From assembly GCF_900129875.1 (NCBI RefSeq), contig NZ_FQXC01000004.1, positions 613,771 to 677,770 of the forward strand: DNA of 64,000 nucleotides, written 5' to 3'. The DNA comes from Marivita hallyeonensis. Its GTDB lineage: Bacteria; Pseudomonadota; Alphaproteobacteria; Rhodobacterales; Rhodobacteraceae. Of the stretch, positions 9,583 to 18,879 are shown in pieces (positions within the stretch are counted from its first letter, which is position 1; each line of letters starts with the position of its first letter). Position numbers and translations under genes: made by a program. The notes under the pieces were generated by a model. It was not told the origin of the DNA. It was given only the letters and a program-made list of their open reading frames with translations, and made no database searches.

Positions 9583-10898
9583 TGGATCCGCTTCTGCTCG
9601 GCGCGTTTGTCGCCATCGCAACCATCCTTGTTCTGTTCTCCGGCGTGTCGGTTGCCGTTGGACTTGTGATCGTATCGGGCGGGTTCCTTGTCATCTTCGA
9701 CGGGTTCCGGTCGCTAGAACTCATGCCCGAGGTGATGTTCGGCAAGCTCAACAATTTCGCGCTTCTGTCGATCCCCATGTTCATTATCATGGGGGCCGCC
9801 ATCGCCTCGACCCGTGCGGGCGCGGACCTTTACGAAGCGCTGGAGCGCTGGTTGACGCGCGTTCCAGGTGGCTTGGTTGTCTCCAATCTCGGGGCCTGTG
9901 CCCTGTTCTCCGCGATGTCCGGGTCCAGCCCGGCCACTTGCGCCGCCATTGGCAAGATGGGCATCCCCGAGATGCGCAAGCGCGGTTATCCCGATGCGGT
10001 CGCTGCCGGATCTATCGCAGCGGGCGGCACGCTTGGCATCCTCATCCCACCGTCCGTGACGATGATCGTTTACGGTATCGCGACCGAGACCTCGATCGGC
10101 CGTCTGTTTCTTGCAGGCGTTCTGCCCGGTCTCATGCTGGTCGGCCTCTTCATGGCATGGTCGCTCTATTCCACTTGGAAATCCGGCAATACGGCGGTCC
10201 TTCGGAATGTGACTTACACCTGGAAAGAGAAATTCGAGATCCTGCCCCGCGTCGCGCCCTTCATCCTGATCATCATCGGCGTGCTCTACGCAATGTATGG
10301 CGGCGTCGCGACCCCGTCCGAAACCGCAGCTGTGGGCGCTCTTCTGTGCGTCGTGATTGCGATGATCATCTACAAGCTGTGGAACGTGAAAGACCTCTGG
10401 GTTGTCCTGCGCGACAGCACCAAGGAATCGGTGATGATCCTCTTTATCATCGGCGCGGCGGGTGTGTTCAGTTTCATGCTGTCGAGCCTCTTTATAACCC
10501 AGTCCATCGCTGCCTGGATCGGCACGCTGGACGTGAACCCCTGGGTTCTGATGTTCGCCGTGAACATCTTCCTCCTTATCGCAGGCTTCTTCCTTCCGCC
10601 GGTCGCGGTGATCCTGATGGCTGCGCCGATCCTGCTTCCAATCATCACGAGCGCCGGGTTCGACCCAATCTGGTTCGCCGTCATCCTGACGATCAACATG
10701 GAAATCGGACTGATCTCACCACCCGTCGGCTTGAACCTCTATGTCATCAACGGCATCGCGCCGGACATCAAATTGAAAACCATCCTTCAGGGCTCCTTGC
10801 CGTATGTGGCGTGCATGGTCGTCGCGATCATCCTGCTCTGTTTTTTCCCCGGCATCGCTACTTGGCTGCCCAACGCTGTAATGGGACCGGCTCTGTGA
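9582..10898 (+). CDS. matM: TRAP transporter large permease
   Basis: DctM-type transport subunit of 438 residues with about twelve hydrophobic segments. It shows the conserved stretch ALFSAMSGSSPATCAAIGKM near residues 105-130 and the C-terminal motif MEIGLISPPVGLNLYV. Family members couple import to the Na+ gradient. The end of the gene overlaps the matA start (GTGA), tying import to substrate activation. Confidence 0.9.
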   Translation: MDPLLLGAFVAIATILVLFSGVSVAVGLVIVSGGFLVIFDGFRSLELMPEVMFGKLNNFALLSIPMFIIMGAAIASTRAGADLYEALERWLTRVPGGLVVSNLGACALFSAMSGSSPATCAAIGKMGIPEMRKRGYPDAVAAGSIAAGGTLGILIPPSVTMIVYGIATETSIGRLFLAGVLPGLMLVGLFMAWSLYSTWKSGNTAVLRNVTYTWKEKFEILPRVAPFILIIIGVLYAMYGGVATPSETAAVGALLCVVIAMIIYKLWNVKDLWVVLRDSTKESVMILFIIGAAGVFSFMLSSLFITQSIAAWIGTLDVNPWVLMFAVNIFLLIAGFFLPPVAVILMAAPILLPIITSAGFDPIWFAVILTINMEIGLISPPVGLNLYVINGIAPDIKLKTILQGSLPYVACMVVAIILLCFFPGIATWLPNAVMGPAL

Positions 10899-12142
10899 CC
10901 TTGCTTGCGGACCTTCTCGCCAATGTGTTCGAGCGGCGCTACCGCTCAGGCCGCAACGGAGACTTGGCGAAGCGTCCGTTCACCGATCTGACGATGGAAT
11001 TGATGGGCACCAGCGGCGAGGTGTCGGGCATGAATGTCGCCCGCGCGATCCTTGATCGCTACAGCGTCAGCGATGAGACAGAGAAACTGGCCTTTTTTCA
11101 CCACTTGGCCGAGGACATGACGATCTCGCCCAGCTCGGTCCGACAAGCGCTTGACGCCTACGAGCAAGGACAGACCAAGGCCAGCTATCGCGCGTTCATG
11201 ACCGCATCGGAACCACCCCGTCAGGAACTGATCCGGCGCCTCAACCAGGTTCCCGGGGCCACCAAAGCGCTGGTCGCGATGCGGTCAGACCTTTTGCGGC
11301 TGGGCAAGGGCGTAGCCGCGCTCGAAGCACTTGATCTGGATTTCCGACATCTTTTCGCCAGCTGGTTCAATCGGGGCTTTCTTGTGCTGATGCCGATCAA
11401 CTGGGAAAGCCCGGCGCATGTCCTCGAAAAAATCATCGCATACGAGGCCGTTCACGCCATCGACAGCTGGGACGACCTCCGCGGGCGGCTGCAACCGTCG
11501 GATCGCCGCTGCTTTGCGTTCTTCCACCCGGCGATGCCAGACGAGCCGCTGATCTTCGTCGAAGTGGCGCTGACCAACGGCATCCCGGGCTCGGTGCAGG
11601 CGCTGCTCTCTGCGAAACGCGAAGTGCTGGCGGCAGAGGACGGAGATACCGCAGTGTTCTACTCGATCTCGAACTGTCAGGCCGGTCTCGCCAGCATTTC
11701 GTTCGGCAATTCGCTCATCAAACAGGTGGCCGCCGATTTGTCCGCCGAATTGCCCAACCTGAAAACCTTTGTCACGCTGTCGCCGATCCCGGGCTTCCGC
11801 CGCTGGATGGAGGCCGAAGGGCATGATGCGCTGATGGCAGACGGCGACCGCCTGAGGGCGCTGGCAGCGCATTACCTGACCGAAGCACGCCGCCCCGACG
11901 GACACCCACTTGATCCTGTCGCACGGTTCCATCTGGGCAACGGGGCCGAGGTCCACCGGGTGCACGCAGGTGCGGACCTGTCCGAAAAGGGCATGCAACA
12001 GTCTGCCGGGGTTATGGTGAACTACCTTTACGATCTCGCGCGCGTGTCGCAGAACCATGAACGTTTCGCGGCGTCGCACGAGATCGCTGCATCGTCCGAA
12101 ATCCGATCGCTCAAATCCTCCGTGGAAAAAGCCAACGCCTAG
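10895..12142 (+). CDS. matA: Malonyl-CoA decarboxylase
   Basis: Converts malonyl-CoA to acetyl-CoA and CO2 in the cytoplasm; 415 residues, the usual bacterial length. The C-terminal catalytic half is recognisable from FAFFHPAMPDEPLIFVEVAL, CQAGLASISFGNSLIKQV and TLSPIPGFRRWM, and the N-terminal helical domain from FFHHLAEDM. The start is taken as GTG at 10895, whose last two bases open the matM stop codon. The open frame continues upstream only as an antisense-like reading inside matM. Together with MatB it completes the malonate-to-acetyl-CoA route. Confidence 0.88.
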   Translation: MTLLADLLANVFERRYRSGRNGDLAKRPFTDLTMELMGTSGEVSGMNVARAILDRYSVSDETEKLAFFHHLAEDMTISPSSVRQALDAYEQGQTKASYRAFMTASEPPRQELIRRLNQVPGATKALVAMRSDLLRLGKGVAALEALDLDFRHLFASWFNRGFLVLMPINWESPAHVLEKIIAYEAVHAIDSWDDLRGRLQPSDRRCFAFFHPAMPDEPLIFVEVALTNGIPGSVQALLSAKREVLAAEDGDTAVFYSISNCQAGLASISFGNSLIKQVAADLSAELPNLKTFVTLSPIPGFRRWMEAEGHDALMADGDRLRALAAHYLTEARRPDGHPLDPVARFHLGNGAEVHRVHAGADLSEKGMQQSAGVMVNYLYDLARVSQNHERFAASHEIAASSEIRSLKSSVEKANA

Positions 12143-12152
12143 GAGTACCGGC

Positions 12153-13676
12153 ATGTCCAATCCCCTCTACGACACGCTCTTTGGAATTCATGCAGGCAGC
12201 ACCAAACCGTTCCTGTTGCTCAAGGACGGGACCCACTGGACCTACGACGCATATCTGCAGAAAACCGCACAGATCGCCCATGTTCTGAATGACCACGGCC
12301 TGCGCCCCGGCGACCGTCTTGCCGCCCAGGTGCAGAAATCCCCCGAAGCACTGGCGCTCTATGCGGCCTGTGTGCAGGCCGGGATCGTGTTTCTGCCGCT
12401 CAACACGGCGTATACGGCGGATGAGCTGACCTATTTCATCGAAAACAGCGGAGCCTCCATGGTGGTCTGCGACGCCGCCAAGGAAGCGCAGCTTTCGCCG
12501 ATTGCCAAGCGGCTTGGCGCGACGCTGAACACGCTCAATGCCGACGGCACCGGTACACTGACCGATGCCGCCAGAGATAAACCAACCAAATTCGACACCG
12601 TTGCACGCAACAAGGACGACCTCGCGGCGTTCCTCTATACGTCGGGCACGACGGGTCGCTCCAAAGGCGCGATGCTCACGCAGGACAACCTGTTGTCGAA
12701 CGCGCTTGTACTCGTCGATTACTGGCGCTTCACCGAAGATGACGTGCTTCTCCATGCGCTGCCGATCTTCCACACGCACGGGCTTTTCGTGGCGACAAAC
12801 GTCATCCTGGCGGTCGGCGGGTCGATGATCTTCCTACCAGCATTCGACATCGACATCATGATCGACCGCATGGGCGAGGCGACCACGATGATGGGCGTAC
12901 CGACCTTCTACACTCGCCTGCTGGGCGATGACCGGTTCGACCGCGATCTGGTGGCCCATATGCGCCTCTTTGTGTCCGGTAGCGCACCGCTTCTGGCCGA
13001 GACCCACATCCAGTTCGAAAAGCGCACCGGCCATCGCATCCTCGAACGGTACGGCATGACGGAAACCAACATGTCCACGTCCAACCCCTATGACGGCGAC
13101 CGCCGTGCGGGCACCGTGGGTTTCCCCCTGCCCGGCGTGGAACTCAAGATCACCGATCCGGAAACCGGCAAGACCATCCCGGACGGTGAGGTCGGCCAGA
13201 TCGAGGTGCGCGGACCGAACGTGTTCAAGGGCTACTGGCAGATGCCGGAAAAAACCGCCGCCGAACTGCGCAGGGACGGCTTCTTCATCACCGGCGATCT
13301 GGGCAAGGTCGATGAGGACGGCTACGTCCATATCGTAGGGCGGAACAAGGACCTGATCATCTCAGGCGGCTACAACATCTACCCCAAGGAAATCGAACTG
13401 GTACTCGACGAACAGCCCGGTATCCTCGAAAGCGCTGTGATCGGCGTGCCGCATGCCGATTTTGGCGAGACGGTCCTGGCGATCCTTGTCCCCGAGCCGG
13501 GTGCCACGCCCAACCTCGAAGCCATCGCCGAGGCCGCAAGTGCGACGCTGGCCAGGTTCAAGCAGCCCCGGAAGATGATCGTGATCGACGAACTTCCGCG
13601 CAATACAATGGGCAAAGTCCAGAAAAACATCCTGCGCGATCAATACTCAGATACGTTTGCGCCCGCCGAGGGTTGA
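12153..13676 (+). CDS. matB: Malonyl-CoA synthetase (malonate--CoA ligase)
   Basis: ANL-family ligase activating malonate with ATP and CoA; 507 residues from the ATG at 12153, preceded by AGGAG. Motifs are the P-loop YTSGTTGRSKGAML near residue 165, the A5 motif YGMTETNMSTSNPYDGDRR, the hinge-region DLIISGGYNIYPKEIE, and the catalytic Lys in RNTMGKVQKN near the C-terminus. The Arg-rich segment DGDRRAGTVG matches the malonate-binding signature of MatB enzymes. It lies 10 bases after matA and ends the malonate operon. Confidence 0.9.
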   Translation: MSNPLYDTLFGIHAGSTKPFLLLKDGTHWTYDAYLQKTAQIAHVLNDHGLRPGDRLAAQVQKSPEALALYAACVQAGIVFLPLNTAYTADELTYFIENSGASMVVCDAAKEAQLSPIAKRLGATLNTLNADGTGTLTDAARDKPTKFDTVARNKDDLAAFLYTSGTTGRSKGAMLTQDNLLSNALVLVDYWRFTEDDVLLHALPIFHTHGLFVATNVILAVGGSMIFLPAFDIDIMIDRMGEATTMMGVPTFYTRLLGDDRFDRDLVAHMRLFVSGSAPLLAETHIQFEKRTGHRILERYGMTETNMSTSNPYDGDRRAGTVGFPLPGVELKITDPETGKTIPDGEVGQIEVRGPNVFKGYWQMPEKTAAELRRDGFFITGDLGKVDEDGYVHIVGRNKDLIISGGYNIYPKEIELVLDEQPGILESAVIGVPHADFGETVLAILVPEPGATPNLEAIAEAASATLARFKQPRKMIVIDELPRNTMGKVQKNILRDQYSDTFAPAEG

Positions 13677-13838
13677 TGTCTCACCTGAACAGTGATGCGC
13701 CTGTCCGTTGCTGGAGTCATCGTGGGAATCCCTTTACGCTCCGACGACACGATGAGCGCAAAACAGACATACAGGTCGAACTCGACTAGTATCCCGGATC
13801 GCGGACGTCGCGGACCCCACACCGCTGCTTTGCGCTTT

Positions 13839-14447
13839 GTGGCCGCATCTTTCCACTCCACGTCAAAGCTGTTCGCAGCGCTACTGTTGATGCTCGTCAT
13901 CCTGCCGACACCCCCGAGTGCAGCGCCGTACAGCGAGCATCAGACAAAGCGCCCGGAGCTTTTCGATCCCGAGACCGGATACCGCATCGCGCGGCAGCGC
14001 GCAGCGACACCGGATGACATTCCACCTCCGGCGCAACTGATCGGACCGGAAGACGCGCGTGCCCTTCTCGATCAGGGCGCTTTGGCCATCGACGTCTTCG
14101 GCGCCGCGCAATCCCGCTTTGATGAGCTTGATGGAACGTGGCTTGTCTCGGAGCCAAGGCTGAGCCTTCCCGGCGCGGTCTGGTTGCCAGAGACCGGTCG
14201 GGGGACACTCACGCCGGTGATGCAGGCTTATCTTTTCGACAATCTGGCGGCATTGACCAACGGAAACCTTGCGCAGCCTATTGTGATCTTTTGCATCGCC
14301 GATTGCTGGATGAGCTGGAACGCGGCGCAGCGTATTGCGGCTGCGGGGTATTCACAGGTCTACTGGTTTCGGCTCGGCACAGATGGCTGGCAGGACATCG
14401 GTGCCCCGCTCTTTCCAGTCGCGCCCATCCCCGTCCAAACAGACTAG
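13839..14447 (+). CDS. PQQ-dependent catabolism-associated CXXCW-motif protein
   Basis: Periplasmic rhodanese-like protein of the family named for its CxxCW-type motif; here FCIADCWMSW carries Cys152, Cys156 and Trp157. The end RLGTDGWQDIGAPL is also typical. The start is uncertain. GTG at 13839 (202 residues) gives a clean signal peptide (LFAALLLMLVILPTPPSAA), whereas ATG at 13752 or GTG at 13692 would place about 30-50 polar residues before it. The family occurs with quinoprotein alcohol dehydrogenases, but none is in this window. Its stop overlaps the convergent hydrolase gene by four bases. Confidence 0.75.
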   Translation: MAASFHSTSKLFAALLLMLVILPTPPSAAPYSEHQTKRPELFDPETGYRIARQRAATPDDIPPPAQLIGPEDARALLDQGALAIDVFGAAQSRFDELDGTWLVSEPRLSLPGAVWLPETGRGTLTPVMQAYLFDNLAALTNGNLAQPIVIFCIADCWMSWNAAQRIAAAGYSQVYWFRLGTDGWQDIGAPLFPVAPIPVQTD

Positions 14448-15385
14448 TTACCGCGCGGCAATTCCTGCAGTTCAATACCGGGGAAAAGGTGCGACACGGA
14501 CCTGTGGAATTCCTGCGGCTGCGCGCCCATTCCTGCGAACTCCGCAGGCAGCGTTGTGTCCATCACCTCGATCATGTCCAAGCCCTCCCGCGCCGCATTG
14601 CGCAGCGTGTGCTCCAGCCAGGACAAATACGCACGTGTTTGCGGGATCGCCGCGCGCGTCTTGTCGACCGGGCCGTGCCCAGGAACAAGCTGCGCCGCAT
14701 TAATCGCCTCAAGCTCATTCAGCGACGCCTGCCAAATCTCAAGATCCGCGCTCGGCGTCGTGGGCGCGCGATCGTAGAAGACAAGGTCTCCGGCGATCAG
14801 TGTCCCGGTTTGCCGATCCAGCACAGCAAGGTCCGCGACCGTGTGACCGCCCAAGGGCAGTGCTGTGAAGGACCGCCCGTCTATGGTGACCTCGCCGCTG
14901 CTGATCACCTGTGTGGGTGGCACTACCTCGGTCCCGCGCATCCAGTCGCCCAGAAGCCGGTACATGTTGTCGGCAAACGCATCCCCGTCCGAGACGGCGG
15001 CAGACAAGGTCTCACCCAGGGAAAGGATCGGCTTGTCGGCAAACACCTGATTGCCGAAGAAATGGTCCGGGTGGTGATGGGTGTTGATGACGGCCGATAC
15101 GCCACGCAGATCGAGTCTACGGGCGACACTGGCCAGCGCCTCACCATAACGCAACGACGGTCCGCTATCGATCAGGATCAAACCAGAGTCACCTTCGATC
15201 AGGACGATATTCACAATCGCCCCACCATTCTGCATCGAGAAATAGTCGGTGGACCCTTCGATCATCCACATGCCATCTGCGATCTGAATCGGTGTCAGGT
15301 CGTAAACGTGACGCGCCTGCGCGTAGGCGCGCGGCGCAATGATCCCTGCCCCTAGGATACCCAACGCGTGACGACGGGTGAACAT
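14444..15385 (-). CDS. Quinoprotein relay system zinc metallohydrolase (SoxH-related)
   Basis: Metallo-beta-lactamase-fold protein of 313 residues. The metal motif HHHPDH lies at residues 103-108, followed by GGHTVADLAV, AGDLVFYDRAP and PGHGP, giving a full binuclear zinc site. The N-terminus MFTRRHALGILGAGI...AYAQA is a twin-arginine-like signal, so it acts in the periplasm. It lies directly downstream of the SoxYZ-like carrier (shared base at 15385) and opposite the CXXCW protein. This trio recurs around PQQ alcohol/methanol dehydrogenases. The exact reaction is unknown. Confidence 0.8.
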   Translation of the reverse strand: MFTRRHALGILGAGIIAPRAYAQARHVYDLTPIQIADGMWMIEGSTDYFSMQNGGAIVNIVLIEGDSGLILIDSGPSLRYGEALASVARRLDLRGVSAVINTHHHPDHFFGNQVFADKPILSLGETLSAAVSDGDAFADNMYRLLGDWMRGTEVVPPTQVISSGEVTIDGRSFTALPLGGHTVADLAVLDRQTGTLIAGDLVFYDRAPTTPSADLEIWQASLNELEAINAAQLVPGHGPVDKTRAAIPQTRAYLSWLEHTLRNAAREGLDMIEVMDTTLPAEFAGMGAQPQEFHRSVSHLFPGIELQELPRGN

Positions 15386-16170
15386 CAGTGCGTGTCGCCC
15401 TCGGCGAGCAAACCCCTGATCCGATTGCCGTTGTTGTCCCGACCTTTGACGTGCAACGGACCCGTCAGCGTCCCCGGCTCGAAATAGAGCGAAAAGGCCG
15501 GGTCTTCGTTGACCGGTTCAAACAGCTCCAACCGCGCCAGGAGGTCACCGGAGTCGCTCTCGAAGGCGAGGTTCTGAATAATGAAGACCGGGATATTGCC
15601 GGCAAGACCGGTGTCCATCGGGTGATCGACAATCACCCGGGCCCGGCCGCTCGCCGCCCAAAGCCGTCCGTGAATCTCGCCCAGCTTCTCTTCCCAGTCA
15701 TCGCTGGCATACGCATGCGCAGGGGCCGTGCAACCGCCGCCCGCTGCGTCGATATAGGTGGACCCAACGAACCACTGGCCGTCATTCGTCTCAACACTTG
15801 CACGGATCGCCGTGCCCTGATCGATCTTGAACCGCAGACCAAGCTTGGCCTCCGCCTGTTCCGGGTAATAGGTCAGGATGTGCGGGATCGGCCCGTAGTC
15901 GGCGCTGATCACAATGCGTTTCACATTGTCGATGCCGGTGGCATCCACGAGAAGCGGTACGTTCAGACTGTCTTCGGCCGACACCGGGCCGCGCACGATC
16001 ACCCTCTCATCGAACCGGATCACCTCGGGATCGCCCAGCAATTCGACCTGGTGATAATCCCACATGCCCGATTTCATCGGATCGTCCAGCTTGGTCTTCG
16101 GATCATCCAGCGCAAACGCGCCCTGCGCCCAAAGCGCACAAGACAGCCCGACAACGGTTTTTCTGAACAT
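15385..16170 (-). CDS. Quinoprotein dehydrogenase-associated SoxYZ-like carrier
   Basis: Fusion of SoxY-like and SoxZ-like immunoglobulin folds, 261 residues with an N-terminal Sec signal (to about residue 20). SoxY carries sulfur intermediates on a Cys in a GGCGG tail. Here the comparable swinging-arm segment AAGGGCTAP with Cys147 sits between the two halves, as in the fused family. The C-terminal SoxZ part runs from about residue 170. It is first in a two-gene operon with the zinc hydrolase. The carried group in PQQ systems is not established; a role in sulfur oxidation is less likely without other sox genes. Confidence 0.8.
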   Translation of the reverse strand: MFRKTVVGLSCALWAQGAFALDDPKTKLDDPMKSGMWDYHQVELLGDPEVIRFDERVIVRGPVSAEDSLNVPLLVDATGIDNVKRIVISADYGPIPHILTYYPEQAEAKLGLRFKIDQGTAIRASVETNDGQWFVGSTYIDAAGGGCTAPAHAYASDDWEEKLGEIHGRLWAASGRARVIVDHPMDTGLAGNIPVFIIQNLAFESDSGDLLARLELFEPVNEDPAFSLYFEPGTLTGPLHVKGRDNNGNRIRGLLAEGDTH

Positions 16171-16825
16171 GCATGCACCTCCCGATCTTCCCCCAAGACG
16201 TACAAGACCAAGTGCAAAAAGTCACTTGCAATAAGGTCGTAGCTTTGCTCCGGCGGCAGGAACCGGAGTTCGCGCTCCTCATAACTCGCACGACGAAAGC
16301 TTTCGCTAGAACGCTTCCGCACCGAACTTGTACTTGGCGATTTGGTGGCGCAGAGTTGTTTAGCTCACATGAAGTACGTGCCATGATAGCGCAATCGGAA
16401 AACCTTCAGCTGCCTCATAATAGTTGTGCCAATGAGTATTTCGACAGAGAACTCGCTCATCCCTGCCCGCTTTCATCATCCTGCCCCACTCGCTAACAAT
16501 CAGAACCACTGGCCGAGTATGGTCGGGCGTCGAAAGTCCTTCAAGAAGCGAACGAACAGATCGAGATTACCGCGGTGGTAGCCGCAGGTCTTCGCCTGTC
16601 GCTCGCACCGAATTGAGTCACTCAGTTCAAACGTAACACGTTCGACTATCGTCACTTGCGGGCGACAGTCCACTGGTGAGCGCTTGCGTCCCCTGGCGTC
16701 GCAAAGATACGATGGACATGGTGCAGAGGTTTCTGGGCCACCGCCCCGAAGAGCGGAAACTGAGAACGGTATCGTCTCAATGAATCCGGCTGGACTTCCT
16801 GCCGCATCTGCGGCTGTCTGCTTCC
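16171..16825. other. 655-bp gap, mostly without recognisable genes
   Basis: No intact gene is convincing here. Short readings on both strands lack motifs, good starts or ribosome-binding sites. An inverted repeat, CAAGTG (16209-16214) and CACTTG (16223-16228), lies about 40-60 bases upstream of the SoxYZ-like gene and may be its operator or promoter region. A possible regulator relict is listed separately at 16306-16368. The rest has lower apparent coding order than its surroundings, suggesting decayed sequence. Confidence 0.5.
16306..16368 (-). pseudogene. Possible C-terminal relict of a Fis-type HTH regulator
   Basis: Read on the minus strand, this stretch encodes Val-Ser-stop-TTLRHQIAKYKFGAEAF-stop. 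Changing the TAA at 16360-16362 to CAA would give VSQTTLRHQIAKYKFGAE, which resembles the recognition helix and tail of Fis-family helix-turn-helix regulators. The reading upstream is degenerate, with no intact AAA+ or receiver domain visible. It could be the leftover of an activator for a lost alcohol-oxidation operon. The match is short, so this is tentative. Confidence 0.25.
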
Positions 16826-17703
16826 ATGTTCGACACGTTTGATCCTTTTGACATCGAAACATCCGGCGCGCGGATCTCCGGTGTGAACGGCGGCGAGGGT
16901 CCGCCGCTCTTGCTGTTGCACGGGTATCCGCAAACCCACGTCATGTGGCACAAGGTGGCCCCCGGGCTGTCGCGTCATTTCACCGTCGTGGCCGCTGATC
17001 TGCGCGGCTACGGCGCGTCGTCGAAACCGGCCACGGATGCGCGGCATACGCCCTATTCCAAACGCGCGATGGCCCAGGACATGGCAGAGGTCATGACCGC
17101 TTTGGGACATGACACCTTTTTCCTCTGCGGCCATGACCGCGGGGGGCGCGTGGCGCATCGTCTGGCCGCCGATCACAGCAACCGGGTGCGCAAGATTGCC
17201 GTGCTGGACATCGCGCCCACGCGCGAGATGTATCGCAACACGACAGAGGCGTTTGCACGGGCCTATTGGCACTGGTTCTGGCTCATCCTGCCAAACCCGC
17301 TGCCGGAACAGATGATCAATGCCGACCCCGAAGCGTTTCTGACCTACAAATGCGGACATGGCTCCGCCGGGCTCTCACCGTTCACCGAAGACGCCTGGTC
17401 CGCCTATCTCAGTGCGATCCGGAGCCCTGCAACGGTGCATGCCATGTGCGAGGATTACCGCGCCGCGGCCTCCATCGACCTCGAGCATGACGATGCTGAC
17501 GCGCAGAAATTGCCCATGCCTCTGCTTGCGCTGTGGGGCAAACGCGGCACGATCGAAGCCTGTTTCGACTGTCTTGATCTCTGGCGGCAGCGCGCGGAAG
17601 ATGTGCGCGGCTGGGCTATGGACGGCGGGCACTACCTTGCCGAAGAACGGCCAGACGACGTTCAGAACGCGCTCATCGAATTCTTTCTGGAAGGACCTGC
17701 CCC

Positions 17704-17707
<4 letters not shown>
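16826..17707 (+). CDS. Haloacetate/fluoroacetate dehalogenase
   Basis: Alpha/beta hydrolase of 293 residues. Compared with the well-studied fluoroacetate dehalogenase RPA1163 (numbering from memory), the key residues fall at a constant offset of six: nucleophile Asp104, Arg105 and Arg108 in GHDRGGR, acid Asp128 in VLDIAP, and halide pocket His149-Trp150 in YWHWFW. Tyr211 and the base His269 (DGGHYL) are also present. It would hydrolyse fluoro- or chloroacetate to glycolate. The stop overlaps the GTG start of the tartrate dehydrogenase gene, so the two are co-translated. An epoxide hydrolase is less likely given this residue set. Confidence 0.82.
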
Positions 17708-18768
<1,061 letters not shown>

Positions 18769-18860
18769 CACCGCTTCCTTTCGATTGCAGTTGCAGAACC
18801 GCTTGGGCGTCAGCGATCAAGCCTTCAAGTCCCGTTCAGTGGCTCGACCCAACTCATACT

Positions 18861-18873
18861 GGACAGCCTGTCC
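18861..18873. promoter_or_regulatory. Inverted repeat just upstream of hoxF
   Basis: GGACAG-C-CTGTCC is a 13-base palindrome ending six bases before the first possible hoxF start at 18880. It could be a regulator site or may affect translation initiation. No sigma-54 type -24/-12 element with correct spacing was found in the 111-base leader. A chance occurrence cannot be excluded. Confidence 0.3.
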
Positions 18874-18879
18874 GCTAAG

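Noticed and set aside
9938..10894. Upstream extension of the matA reading frame through matM
   Set aside because: The sequence before 10895 is Arg/His-rich and unrelated to malonyl-CoA decarboxylase; matM is clearly coding in the other frame.
16703..16783. Plus-strand peptide MVQRFLGHRPEERKL resembling the end of a tyrosine recombinase
   Set aside because: The likeness is about 15 residues with no catalytic Arg/His/Tyr context, no upstream integrase domain and no attachment-site repeats nearby.
18769..18879. Sigma-54 promoter before hoxF, as for some hydrogenase operons
   Set aside because: No GG-N10-GC pair with the right flanks was found; the nearest candidate has a spacing of 11.
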